From Protea cynaroides (taxonomy: Eukaryota; Streptophyta; Magnoliopsida; Proteales; Proteaceae), in the NCBI GenBank assembly GCA_028583415.1, contig CM053269.1, positions 27,656,254 to 27,720,253 on the forward strand: a DNA stretch of 64,000 nt. Reading direction: 5' to 3'. Within the stretch, counting starts at the first letter, position 1. Every line of letters starts with the position of its first letter. The translations under genes were made by a program, and so were the position numbers. The notes under the pieces were generated by a model, which saw only the letters and a program-made list of their open reading frames with translations, was not told where the DNA came from and did no database searches. Shown here in pieces: positions 1 to 10,406 of the stretch.

Positions 1-566
1 AATCCGAGTGAGATATGTCACTAGACAACAACCTGGTTCTATCACCCTCTCAATTCTGTCAACAGGTAGAAGGCAACCAGTTTTGAAATTTCTGCATAAA
101 GACAGTTTCATTTAAAATTACTTAAAACCCCTCCTATTCTGAGTTCTTTTAGAGTTCACCCTGATTCTAACAATTTATTTCTGGGAAACCCCCTGCCCAG
201 ATCTAATTACACTTTCGACCTAGATTCTGTTTGCCTTTTCAGTAGTGTCTTTGTTGTGCTGAAATAACAGAATTGCCATTACATTAATTTTTGAGCTGTG
301 TATTGTTTGATGGGCTCGCCCATAGTGATCCCAAGTAGGGTTTTGAGACATGGGAACACATCAGTTCTTTACAAAACAATAATTTATTATTAACTTTAAT
401 TTTGTCACTAGCATTATGGGTTGCAAATCACACTTGCCAATTAACATAGGCTTTTTCATTCTCGAAATAGTTTTCCTGGTGGATGTTGCCTTTGCAGCCT
501 GGGGCATACTTTTACTTTTTGTGACCATCTAGGATTGTTATTTTATTTATTTTTTGCATTGAACAG

Positions 567-706
567 GAAATCAACAGGACTCAACGTTGGCAAATGAATT
601 ACAAGACCAGGAAAATGTCCTGCGGCAATGCATTGAGCAACTTGAAAGTGTTGAAGCAACTAGATCAGCTTTGGTTGCTCAGCTGAAAGAAGCTATTCAG
701 GACCAG
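567..706 (+). CDS. RPRD1/CID-type protein, internal coiled-coil exon
   Basis: Internal exon of a plant homologue of RPRD1/CREPT, whose N-terminal CID domain binds the RNA polymerase II C-terminal repeat in the nucleus. It is bounded by an AG acceptor (565-566) and a GT donor (707-708). The first two bases finish a codon begun in an upstream exon. The peptide runs NQQDSTLANELQDQE onward to AIQDQ, an uninterrupted heptad-like Leu/Glu/Gln stretch typical of the coiled coil after the CID in this family. The CID exons lie left of the window. Assignment rests on the combination of this coiled coil with the Pro-rich tail in 4526-5374. An unrelated coiled-coil protein is possible but less likely. Confidence 0.85.
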
Positions 707-804
707 GTTACTTTTTTTTCCCTCAAAATCTTATCTTGATTATGAAATTCTTTTACAATTGGTATTTGTATCCATCAAGACTTCTTACCTGCTGTATTTT
801 TTAG

Positions 805-840
805 GAATCAAAACTGGAGCTTATTCGTACTCAATTGCAA
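805..840 (+). CDS. RPRD1/CID-type protein, 36-bp microexon
   Basis: A 12-codon exon (ESKLELIRTQLQ) between an AG acceptor (803-804) and a GTAAG donor (841-845). It is in phase with the exon ending at 706 and the one starting at 4526, so the coiled coil continues without interruption across all three. The next intron is about 3.7 kb, which makes this exon easy for gene finders to miss. Confidence 0.82.
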
Positions 841-1204
841 GTAAGAACCATGATCCTTTTCTATTCCTTCAGTGAATGAGATAATATCATTTAAGGATTT
901 GAATTTCAATCATTCATCTGGCTGATGTGCATGCTTATCGTGTCTTATCAAAGATTACGTGAGTGGACTTGGTTAGGCTTAGGCCACAGTTCGCTTCTTC
1001 AAAAGAACAATCCATCTCTCCATGCTGATTAGATGTGGCTCTGAAACCATTGATTTGTCAAAGAACCACCCAGGTGAAGATCTAATCGTTTCGAAATGGA
1101 TTGTCTGAACACTTGACCAGGGGATACAATAGGGATATTTCTCTTTAGGATTAAAATTCAATAGAAATGATGTTGGAGCATAGAATGTAACATAGGATGT
1201 CTTG

Positions 1205-1960
1205 ATGAGGGTAGGATACCCACATAGCCCTAATTGCAGTGAACTGATCGAACATAATTTGAAACTAGTAATAACAAGAAATCCAACCCACAGATGCCAA
1301 CCGAGTTGAAGGATAATGTGTAGAATAGCACCAAGATTAACAATTAGAATTAAAGATATGAAAGAATCCTTGTGAGGCTAGGATTCACGGGTAAGAATAA
1401 AATTAAGTTTTTAAAATCCAGCTGTTGGATGCAACTCAAATTTAGTAGCACTGCAGGAAATAATATTAAAAAAGACTCTCACATGTCCAAGTATGGGGTC
1501 AATCCGATGGTTGGATATCCAGATAGGATGAACTCCTAGGTGAGTTAGGATTGATACCCAACCACAAATCGATGGAAGCAGCAATGAACAAGGCTTGGTC
1601 CAATTATGATAACAGTTCAGCAGTAGAATGAATAAACATTGCAACAAACTCAAGCATTAATGGGGGTCAACCAACACCAAGAAAGAGCAACTAAAAACCA
1701 AGGGCTAGGTAGAGAGTGAAAACCGAGATTAGAACAAGAAAGCAGAATATGAAATGTGAAAAATGGTTAATGTCAATTCAGCAACTGATGAAATAAATAT
1801 TGCATTAAAGTGTAGATGTTAAACTGAAGTTGATATTAAATAGGAAACAGAAACTGATAGCTTGTATGGTAGCCCAAACCGAGAGCAAGAAAAGAATCCT
1901 TGCTGTGGTTATTCATGTAATTAATAAAGGACTGACAGAACCTTTATCTAAATAACAATT
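1205..1960 (+). repeat. Intronic repeat, copy A
   Basis: Starts near GGTAGGATACCCA and runs to the region around CCTTTATCTAAAT. It is about 80-90% like copy C by eye, with the same order of landmarks: AGGATAATGTGTAGAATAG, GGTTGGATATCCAG and ATAAATATTGCATTAAA. It has no recognisable coding capacity; the superfamily is unknown. Confidence 0.75.
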
Positions 1961-1966
1961 TGATGG

Positions 1967-2467
1967 GCAGGATACGCAAATAAGAAGAATCGCTGTTAAC
2001 TAATAGAACATAATTTGTACTTACCCAAAAAAAAAAGATAGAACATAATTTGAAACTTGTAATAACAGAAAATCCTACCCACAGATGCTAATTGAATTGA
2101 AGAATAATGTGTTGAATAGTAACAAGAGTAAGTTATCCAAATCTGAGACCAATCTGATGGTTAGACTGAAAGATATGAAGGAATCCTTGTGAAACTAGGA
2201 TTTCACTGATAAGACTAAAATTCAGATATGAAAACCCAGCCGTTGGACGCAACTCAGATTTAGTATCAATGCCGGAAATAATATCAAATAAATTTTCAAG
2301 TATGGGTCAATCTGATGGTTGGATATCCAGCTAGGATGGACTCCCAGGTGAGTTAAAATTGATTCCCAACCCCAAATCGATGGCAGCAACAATGGAGCAG
2401 ACTCAGTCTAAGTATGATAACAGATCAGCAGTAGAATGAATAAACATTGCCACAAACTCAAGCTATT
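1967..2467 (+). repeat. Intronic repeat, copy B (right end replaced)
   Basis: Same landmarks as copies A and C from the GGATACGCAAAT start to ACAAACTCAAGC near 2460. The part that follows in A and C is missing and is replaced by its inverted counterpart at 2468-2580. A 35-bp insertion (LINE tail plus target duplication) interrupts it at 2018-2052. Confidence 0.72.
2003..2052 (+). mobile_element. Ultra-short LINE-tail insertion with 15-bp target duplication
   Basis: The 15-mer ATAGAACATAATTTG occurs at 2003-2017 and again at 2038-2052. Between them lie 20 nt, TACTTACCC plus an A-run. Copy A of the surrounding repeat has the uninterrupted target (GAACATAATTTGAAAC). The inserted 9-mer plus A-run equals the 3' tail of the LINE fragment at 43401-43900 read on its minus strand. 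This looks like target-primed reverse transcription that stopped almost at once. Confidence 0.85.
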
Positions 2468-2580
2468 GGTTTTTGTTTTCCTATTTAATATCAACTACAG
2501 TTTCCATCTACACTTTAATGCAATATTTATTTCATCAGCTATTGAATTGACATTAACCATTATTTCACCTTTCGTATTCT
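2468..2580 (-). repeat. Inverted piece of the intronic repeat
   Basis: This segment is the reverse complement, with scattered mismatches, of the part of copy C around 3310-3415 and of copy A around 1745-1855. With either partner it could form a long stem in the unspliced RNA. Confidence 0.8.
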
Positions 2581-2794
2581 GAGAGAACACTGGCCAAATT
2601 AAAGTTCTGATGTTTTCCAAACCAGCTCAGCCAATTGTTTTGCAACCCTCCGTTGTTCCATGGCAGCTAGTCTTATAGACATCTGTCAATTATCTTCAAA
2701 CACCCTCTGGTCTTCGTCAGTTAACGGTTAATAACTTAATTAGGCTAACCATATCACAAGGTTGGCCTTCACTGTTTGCCATTGCTTCAATTTG

Positions 2795-3480
2795 GTGGGT
2801 AGGATACCCAAATTACCAGAATTGCAGTGAACTAATGGAACTGAAAGTATTAATAACAGAAAATCCAACCCACAAATGCCAACCGAATTGAAGGATAATG
2901 TGTAGAATAGCAACATAAGTAAGGAATCCAAACCAGAGACCAATCCGACAGTTAGATTTAAAGATATGAAGGTGTCCTTGTGAGACTGGGATTCCATGGG
3001 TATGACCAAAATTCAGATATGAAAACCCAGCCATTGGACGCAACTCAGATTTAATAGGAATGCTGGAAATAATATTAAAGAAATATTCAAGTATGGGTTA
3101 ATCTGATGGTTGGATATCCAGCTAGGATGGACTCCTAGTTGAGTTAGGATTGATGCCCAACATTAATCAATGGCAGCAACAATGAACAAGACTCAAGCAT
3201 GAATAAACATTGCAACAAACTCAAGCATTAATGGAGGTCAACACCAGGGAGGAGGAACTAGAAACCGTGGAATAGGTAGAGAGTGAAATTGAGATAGAAA
3301 GAGAAAACAGAATATGAAAGCTGAAATAATGGTTAATGTCAATTCAATAACTGATGAAATAAATATTGCATTAAATTATAGATGGAAATTGTAGTTGATA
3401 TTAAATCGGAAAACAGCCCCAAACCGAGTGCAAGAAAGGAATCCTTGCTGTGATTAATGATGCAATCAATAAGGGACTGA
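2795..3480 (+). repeat. Intronic repeat, copy C
   Basis: Begins near GGGTAGGATACCCAAAT and ends near the CCTTTATCTGGTT that matches the end of copy A. It contains the full landmark order, so A and C are full copies and B is the rearranged one. Confidence 0.75.
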
Positions 3481-4525
3481 CAGAACCTTTATCTGGTTGC
3501 AACGTAGGTAAAGAAATTAAACCAGAAATTAAATAATGGATGGGCTGATGTATGGCTTCAGATATGAAATTTAAAATATGTGACAGTTTACTTGTAATGG
3601 AGAAGAAGAGAAGGGAAGATGAAAAGGATATGAACCTAGATTTCCCTCCTAGGCCCTGCCTTAGGGTTGCAACAGGCTGGATTGGGCCGGGCATTTTAAA
3701 ACCCAAGCCCAACAACTGGGCCTCTAAAAATCAACCTTGAACCCGGTCCGACCCTGCAGGGGTCTAAAAATACTCAGCCCAAACCATGACAGGGCTGGGC
3801 CAGGTTCAATCTCTTGATACTGATTGGGCATTTGTATTTTTAGGATTTTAAGAACATCGAGTCATGATTGAGCAATTGGCTGAACATTATTTGAAGAATT
3901 GGTACATTGCCCAAGGCTCTGCCCATTTTGCTTTTGTACAGCTTCTGTACTTGATTATTTTATGGAACATGCAAATGCAATAATCTGACCTAAAAAAATG
4001 AAAAGAAAACTTGTACTCCCTTCTGAAATGGTTGTGAGCTTGAATTTTGATAAAATATTAACTTGTCTGGGTAAAATTGAAATTCTAGGCATTCATATTG
4101 AAAAGATTCTTTTGCTTGAAACAGGAAGGATGTTTTCTTAGAACTTTCTTTGTTTTGATTGAAATGACATATATTCTTGTAAGTAAAAACAACCATTCTT
4201 CCTGTTTGCTACTTTGTATGTTCCTGTCAATACTATTGACAATAGTGTGGTTTGTCATATCACTAGCATGTCATCATCCAATAGCAACTCCATGATTCTT
4301 GATCTGTTGCAAGGTATGTATGTGCAGTGGTGTTCTTGGGTTTTGCATTTGAAAAGCTTATGACAATCCATTAGTTCTTTCTTTGCACAAAAAAGAAAAA
4401 AAATAATTCTTTCTTAGTGACTGTTGCTGTTCACTCACAAATGGATGTATTCATGTTTGATTTTATACTCAAATAAGGTGTTTCTCTACTTTTGGCCTAC
4501 TATAATGATATATCTATTGCTGCAG

Positions 4526-5374
4526 GTTGCTAATGCTCGGATAGACCAAGAGAGTAATATGAGACAGAGACTTGCTTCAGCGACAGTTTCCGGTCCCAGC
4601 CCATCCACTGTGACTACTCTACCAGCTGAAACAATGAATGTCGTGGAACCTAACACACTCCCAGCTCAATCGACAAGCAACACACCACAACCTCCTCTGA
4701 CCCGCCCTGTCAGTTCTTTTGTGGCTTCAAAACCTACAGTGGAAGAAGATCACAAGAAAGCAGCAGCAGCAGCTGTCGTAGCCAAGCTTGCTGCCTCTAC
4801 ATCTTCTGCACAGATGCTTACGTCTGTGCTATCATCACTGGTTGCAGAAGAAGCAGCTTCTATGAATGGTGGCTCAAAATCTGGAGGATTTGGAAATAAT
4901 TTCCCCTTCTCCATGGATAAACGTCCCAAACTTGAGAAACCAATGTCGATTTTAGAAATGGGCAGTACAACGTACTTTGCCAATGTACAACAGCAGCCAT
5001 TGAACAATTCTCCCCACACTCCTGGCCAAGCCTCAACCACGAGTATGCAGCCTTTGTCCCAAGCCAATCAGGTACAGGCTCCATTTCCACCACCTCCACC
5101 ACCTTTACCACCTCCACCCCCACCCACGCAGCAATATGTACAATCCACAGGTATGATGGCTTCAGTGATGCCTTATGGGTATGGTGCCACAAGCCTACCT
5201 CCTCCTCCTCCTCCTTTGCCTACACATATAGCAATGGGTTTAGCACGGCCAGGGACTCAGCCACAGCAGCCACCGCAGCAGCACCCAGCAACAGGAAGTT
5301 ATTACCAGCTACCAGGTATTGGATTCTATGGGCAGAACCATCAGCCGACAACTCCACCAGTTCCTCGGCAGTGA
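4526..5374 (+). CDS. RPRD1/CID-type protein, terminal exon and stop
   Basis: Last coding exon, acceptor TGCAG at 4521-4525, stop TGA at 5372-5374. It opens with VANARIDQESNMRQR, completing the coiled coil, then a Ser/Thr/Pro-rich linker, an Ala-rich patch (KAAAAAVVAKLAAS), a conserved block around FPFSMDKRPKLEKP, two poly-Pro runs and a Gln/Pro-rich tail ending in PPVPRQ. This order matches plant proteins annotated as regulation of nuclear pre-mRNA domain-containing protein 1B-like, which act at RNA polymerase II termination and CTD dephosphorylation. An ATG at 4424 opens the same frame upstream, but 4424-4525 is intron-like and ends in a good acceptor. No stop or frameshift is seen, so the gene looks functional. 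Confidence 0.88.
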   Translation, partial: VANARIDQESNMRQRLASATVSGPSPSTVTTLPAETMNVVEPNTLPAQSTSNTPQPPLTRPVSSFVASKPTVEEDHKKAAAAAVVAKLAASTSSAQMLTSVLSSLVAEEAASMNGGSKSGGFGNNFPFSMDKRPKLEKPMSILEMGSTTYFANVQQQPLNNSPHTPGQASTTSMQPLSQANQVQAPFPPPPPPLPPPPPPTQQYVQSTGMMASVMPYGYGATSLPPPPPPLPTHIAMGLARPGTQPQQPPQQHPATGSYYQLPGIGFYGQNHQPTTPPVPRQ

Positions 5375-5838
5375 TTTCTGCTCAGAATAATCTTATACAG
5401 GCTAGAGGGTTGTCAAGTAACTCGTCTGTCTTATTTTGTAAATTAATATTTTGTGAAGTTAATATGTTGTGACAATTTCTTTTCATGGTGTAGAAAGCCA
5501 GGTCAAGGCACAAGCAAAATGAGGTCCTCTCAGATTGTGGAAGTTGAGTGTTGAACGTTAGGCTAAAGGGGTTAACAGGAAGCGGGTCTTATTCCTGGTT
5601 AAAAAAAATGCTGGATTAGCTTCAATACCCTCTTTATTAACTTTCAATGTTTATATCTTGCAAGGAAACCCTTATAAGTTTGGGTCAGCCTTTTAAAAAC
5701 CACCTTATGGCTACAAAACCCTACTGATGGTTTACACAATTGCCACAATTACTATACCCACCCTATACATGTTCTATTGACATAAAACCCTCCGCCTTTG
5801 GCAGAAAAAGGCTCCTTGGAAGAGGGCCTTGAGAGTTC
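5375..5838 (+). other. 3' UTR and downstream flank
   Basis: AT-rich sequence after the stop codon with no ORF of note. Runs such as TTTTGTAAATTAATATTTTG near 5435 suit a plant polyadenylation region, but the exact site cannot be called. No second gene is visible. Confidence 0.5.
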
Positions 5839-5888
5839 AGAATCCTTTTTTTTTTTTTTTTTTTTGGGTATATTCCTTGAGAATCCTT
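5839..5888 (-). mobile_element. Poly-T insertion with 9-bp direct repeats (LINE-like)
   Basis: AGAATCCTT occurs at 5839-5847 and 5880-5888. Between them are a long T-run and GGGTATATTCCTTG. Read on the minus strand this is a short sequence ending TACCC plus an A-tail, like the LINE tail at 43401 and the micro-insertion at 2018. Confidence 0.6.
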
Positions 5889-6114
5889 GGTTGTATTGTG
5901 AAGTGGGTCATTAATCAGGGTGAACCGGTGAAGTGACTAGTGAGGGAGTCCAACTTTGCTTAGCTTCTTGCAACGAACACACGGATAGCCTATGAAGAAT
6001 AATTTCCCTTGTGCATTCCTGTCAACAGGTTGATTAGACACAGTGTTGATTTAGTCAGACACTGGTTCTGGTAAGTAAATAGTTCCGTCAACGAAGAATA
6101 CCTGTCTCTACCCT
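5889..6114. other. Non-coding spacer
   Basis: No gene, repeat or site that I can support. Confidence 0.5.
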
Positions 6115-6420
6115 GCGTCTTTTGTTTGTATTATATAATGTATTATATAATATATTATAAAATTTATGATTGTTTGGTATGATTTATAATGTCTATTTAT
6201 AATTAAAATAAATCAATATAATTTATTATCTACAAATAGATGAGTAGTTGTTTATCATTATTAGAATAATTTATTAGGTGATTGTTTATATTTCTCATTA
6301 TATAATGTATTATGTTTAGTAGTGTCAAATAGTCATTATTTATTACTCATAATCTATTATTATAATTGATTTATCATAAATAACTTATAACACATTATAT
6401 AATACAAACCAAAGAGAGCC
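6115..6420. mobile_element. Tourist-like MITE
   Basis: AT-rich element of about 300 bp. The right end, inverted, reads GGCTCTCTTTGGTTTGTAT and the left end reads TCTTTTGTTTGTATTATA, so the terminal inverted repeats are about 20 bp with some decay on the left. The terminus matches the better preserved MITE at 40960-41227. There is no coding capacity; it would depend on a PIF/Harbinger-type transposase in trans. Confidence 0.7.
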
Positions 6421-7100
6421 TGAATTCTAAACCGACCAAGAGAATGAGTTGTAAACCGACTTCAAGACGGAGTTGAAGTCTGACACTGAAGAATGCAGTA
6501 TGAAGTCCGCCACGTGTTCACAAGCAAGGTCCTATGATATTTTGTTAAGGAATCACCTCAACAAGTCCATGCATACACCCAATCAGTGGACAGTTATGTA
6601 CCAAATCATGTCACCTTATGGTGGCCCATGTGCCTAAGTGCACTACCAAAGATATCAACCCTTCATTCATATCGAGGCCCACTTGAAAATATAATCAATA
6701 AGCGCCACGCGTTAAGATTACGAATATCCTGTCTCAACTTATACAGTCACGCAGGGAAAAATGAAATGATTATCTCAGCATGATAAGACATGTGTGATAT
6801 CACAAGGCATTCAGTAAGGCACTTAAGAATGCCACCTCGGCACATCAACATACATACAACCAAGGCCTTTCTCCGTAGCTCTATAAATAAACGTCAGTTC
6901 GAAGGTAACCCTCTCTTCGACTCCCACTCTGACAAAAACCCACATTAAGGAATTCATTCTTTTTTCTCGAGTTTGATTTTGAATTGATTTAGGCATCAGA
7001 GTGGTCTTAAAGTTATCTAATCTGTCCACATATATCTGTTGTTTATTTCTTGTGCAGTCTTGGATCTTTTTTTTAGAAAGGACAGCGTTGTTCAACATCA
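6421..7100 (+). repeat. Element 1 5' LTR (approximate)
   Basis: Proposed from TGAATTC, directly after the MITE, to AACATCA, directly before a leader motif TTTGACGCCCACCGTG typical of Tat/Athila-type Gypsy elements. No second LTR is present to confirm the borders. Confidence 0.45.
6882..6889 (+). promoter_or_regulatory. TATA box in element 1 LTR
   Basis: TATAAATA in CTCTATAAATAAACG, about 220 nt before the proposed LTR end, as expected at the U3/R border. Confidence 0.55.
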
Positions 7101-7104
7101 CCAG

Positions 7105-7120
7105 TTTGACGCCCACCGTG
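7105..7120 (+). other. Primer-site-like motif after element 1 LTR
   Basis: TTTGACGCCCACCGTG resembles the leader motif following the 5' LTR in many plant Tat/Athila elements (consensus with TTTGGCGCCCACCGTG recalled from the family). One base in the core differs. Confidence 0.45.
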
Positions 7121-7541
7121 AGATTGTTTGTCAGTTTTCGATAACTTTTGTAAGTGTCTTAAGCTACGCCAGCTATTTCCTTATATTTTGTAGTATTTAA
7201 GAATGGCACACCTAAGATAACGTGTACCGCCTAAGTGGATCAACACCCGGCTCGGCATTTCAAAGCCACAGTCCCTTCTTTACCAACCTCAAAGCAACGA
7301 TCTTCTCGATGAAAGGGAAGAACATAGTAATGAATTCAATCAAAGTGAACACCCCTCGGTCAACCGTAACCCTCACCAGTTCGTAACCCATGAACAGTTT
7401 GATGATATTGCGCAACAGATTGTATACCTCACCCAGCTTCCATAGCAAACCAACTGACAGCCACCAATTCATGTAAGAGAAGTACCCCAACACCATGTCG
7501 CAAGAGCTTCTCCTCGACAGGAAGCCAGTCACCAAAATCCG

Positions 7542-7766
7542 AACTGCCACATTTATGCAGAGCCCAACCGTTCTGTGAGGCCCGCAGCCTTGCGACAGCA
7601 CCAACCAAACCTTTGTCGGCACATCCCCCCACATTCTTAAGAACGTCGGCCCGCCCAGGCGAGCCAATAGTATTAGCACCCACACAGAGTCCCTGTCCAT
7701 GATAACTAGCACCACCATTGCAATCTAGAGCACAGAACGGTTGGGCTCTGCATAAATGTGGCAGTT
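7542..7766. repeat. 36-bp perfect inverted repeat with 153-nt loop
   Basis: Arms 7542-7577 and 7731-7766 are exact reverse complements over 36 bp (arm 1 begins AACTGCCACATTTATGCAGA). A 20-bp direct repeat (CACAGAGTCCCTGTCCATGA) at 7683-7702 and 7773-7792 overlaps the right side. The region lies in the element 1 leader and looks like a strand-switch rearrangement. Confidence 0.85.
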
Positions 7767-7899
7767 GGCTCGCACAGAGTCCCTGTCCATGAGAGGCTCG
7801 GTCAGCAAGTAGAGGCCTACGATGAGGTACAAGCAAGGCTCAATGCAGCTCCACAAGATCGTGACGTAGTAGCACCCAAGCCTCCTTAACTACTTTCAA

Positions 7900-8331
7900 T
7901 CCCATCACCTACTGTCCAACCATCTCCAACCACAGATCTACAGCAACAGCTTCAGCAGCTGACTCGGCGTCTCCAGCAGATCGAGCAGGATTAGCAAGGA
8001 CCCATCCGACTAAAGTACAATGCAAAAACAGCTCTCTCAAACGAGATCATGGCTATACAACTACCCCCAAGATTTGTTATGCTAAATGTGGGACTTTACG
8101 GTGACACAACCTATCCTGAACAACACCTGGATAATTTTGTGATTGGGTTGCTTCTTCATGGCTACGAAGATGCCATCATTTGTTGAGCCTTCCCAACTAC
8201 TTTAAGAGGAGCTAGCAGAACCTGGTTCAATAACAAGACTCCATGCTCCTTTAAGAATTTCAAGGACCTCAACAACAAGTTTTACATGTACTTCCAAGGT
8301 AACCGAGGTCAGAAGAAAACAGTTGTACACT
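7900..8331 (+). pseudogene. Element 1 gag remnant (Tat-type Gypsy)
   Basis: A Gln-rich stretch (LQQQLQQLTRRLQQ) is followed, after an in-frame TAG, by the start of the retrotransposon gag domain: EIMAIQLPPRFVMLN, a DTTYPEQHLDNF segment, another stop, then AFPTTLRGASRTWFN and FKDLNNKFYMYFQ. This is the order of the plant Gypsy gag core (PPRF, D-x2-DP-x2-H-L, AFP-x-L-x-G-A-x2-W). It ends at residues KKTVVHL, where the LTR of element 2 starts. Two stops and the truncation make it non-functional. Gag would form the virus-like particle. Confidence 0.75.
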
Positions 8332-9584
8332 TGTAAAACCCAGATCCAGAAAACCCGGCCTAATTTGGATTTTCTTACTGTGCTAGGGTTTTCCACCGTT
8401 GATGAACCTGATCCAATGTCGACTTGACAATCAGCTCGAACCAGGTATCAAACATTGTCTTTAAATTACTTAAGATTCTCGATATTAAGTGGCAACCAGT
8501 ATGGCACCGATCGCTGCTACCGGTCGGAAGGTCTCAAACCTGGTGCGACTGGGTCTTGCAACCAGATAAGCCAAAAGCTACCCGCGAACTTGGTAAATTC
8601 AATTGGTGAAAAGGAGTGAATGGGAATATTCCTTTGGACCCCATGGACGAATCCAAAGGGTCCCACCTCCTTATAACTACCTTAGACTAAGTTGAGAGAA
8701 GAGGACCCCTCTTCAATCTCTTGACATGCCACTTGGCAACTTCCTAGAGTTCCCAACTAACCTAAGGAGTCCAACTTCAAAAAGGGACTCCTAAGCATTC
8801 AACTCTTCCTCAACCACGTCCCAAAAGAATACAATCAACTTACCAAAAATTCTAACGTGTTCTCAGAAAAGGGAGAGGGAAGAACTTGGTAAGAAGAACG
8901 TTTGGAGATCGTCAGCACCGCTCGTTGCCATCAATCATAGTTTGGACAGACCAGTGGTAAACCTTTTAACTTGTGCCGTAAGATTTCCGTTATGGTTTGA
9001 ATGTAATCATTGAGTGATGATATCAACCTTCTATTGGTTGAAGGAGCTCTACTCTCCATTAATGGTTGAGTAAAAGAGCATCACTCGAAGCTCGAATGAA
9101 AACCTTATGATGGTTAGATCCGATGAGACCTCGAAACCATTCATTATGGTAAAGCCTAAGTGATGTACCTAGACTTCTAAGGTATCCCTCTGATCAACCT
9201 TGCTAGTTGATAGAATAAGTTGTAGATCACAACCAAAACCCTAACTAGCAGGACTACCTATAGACTTCTACAGAGGGAGTCTGGAAGCATGTCCACAGGG
9301 AAGTCTGAAAGCAAAACCCGTGCTTCCAGATAGGCCAAACAACCAGATCAATCCCTCGGGTAAGGTCTAATCACGACACTGGTCGCAAGATGTTACAACT
9401 AGGTATGCAACCGGATGCATTTGGGAAGGTTCGATAATGCCACTGGCAGCAGAATTGATCATGCAACTGCAGCAACTAGATCTGCGATCGGTTGGGAACA
9501 GAATGGCTCTCAAGAGCAACCGGAAGCAACACCGATCACTACATTGTGCAACCGGATGCTGCGACCGGTTGGTCCCAGGAAGCC

Positions 9585-9592
9585 TATAAATA
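9585..9592 (+). promoter_or_regulatory. TATA box in element 2 5' LTR
   Basis: CCTATAAATAAG; the same CCTATAAATA core is present in all four other Tekay-type LTRs of the window, at a similar relative position. Confidence 0.65.
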
Positions 9593-10406
9593 AGTTATCC
9601 TAATTTACTTTATAACTAATGACCTCACACACTTGCAATAGGTGTCACGAGCATAGGCAAAAGCAACTCACGTGGTGAGGATAGTAGGAATAATCAAATC
9701 TCAGGTGAGGAAACGGAACCCTGACTTAATTTTTGGAGTGTTTCTGACTATGCGTTTGTCTATGTTGCATGCTTGATTGTGAATAACATGTCATCCAATA
9801 ACTGCCTTTTTGCATGCATTGCATTTCTTATATGACTGTTGTGATTGTGTGATGTGATGCCTAGTGGGCAGTGGTGAAATGGTCAGGGACCGCTGGATCC
9901 AACCTACTAGACAAACCTTGCCATGTGTCGACTCCTGTCCTAGTGGGATGTTAGCGTTTAGGGGAGATGTACAAACAGACTAGGATTCCCACTGGATAGC
10001 AAGAAAGTACATTTAATGATATATAAGATTGGTTAGAGACACTACACATGTATACAACCCTGGCCAGTAGGGGATCAGGTAATGATATGTGGTGGGTGAT
10101 GAGGGGGAAGGGTAGGCAGTGTTCGTTGGAGCGTCACTGATCGAACTTCTGCTTTATCACCATCTATAGTGGGAGATGCGTGGCTTTACCAGCTGTTGGA
10201 GCAGGTTGGGCGAGTGTCAATTCTCTCCTATGCATGGAGGTTTTGGTTAGCTTTAGTAAGCATGATCAGGCCTTACCATAGCATGTGGCATACATTATAT
10301 CCGACTCTTTGTGTGTAACAATCTTTCACGCTTTTTGTCTGCTTGCTTATCTGTTTTTTCACAAGCTCAAGTTAAAGAGCTCACCCTTGCGTATGCCTTC
10401 TTTATA

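Larger units (their letters stand above)
841..4525 (+). other. Large repeat-filled intron of the RPRD1/CID-type gene
   Basis: Intron from the GTAAG donor at 841 to the TGCAG acceptor at 4521-4525. It holds three copies of an unclassified repeat, one inverted piece of it, and a tiny LINE-tail insertion. Around 3650-3830 there is a stretch rich in GGGC/GCCC words of the kind seen in plant MITE-like repeats. No exon could be supported inside it. Confidence 0.8.
6421..8331 (+). mobile_element. Element 1: truncated Ty3/Gypsy of Tat type
   Basis: Plus-strand remnant consisting of one LTR with a TATA box, a leader and a broken gag. The gag is cut off exactly where the LTR of element 2 begins (TGTAAAACC at 8332). 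The rest of element 1 is not found in the window, because the right end of element 2 is itself truncated. Lineage is inferred from gag wording and from the GCCCACCGTG motif after the LTR. The exact LTR start is uncertain. Confidence 0.65.

Noticed and set aside
3552..3740. 62-residue plus frame in the host intron
   Set aside because: No motif, lies in repeat-rich intron sequence.
4750..5192. Minus-strand frames over the RPRD1-like last exon
   Set aside because: Shadows of the Pro- and Ala-rich coding exon; no own motifs.
7260..7836. Overlapping minus-strand frames of 135-152 residues
   Set aside because: They lie in the element 1 leader across the inverted repeat and show no family motif; chance frames.
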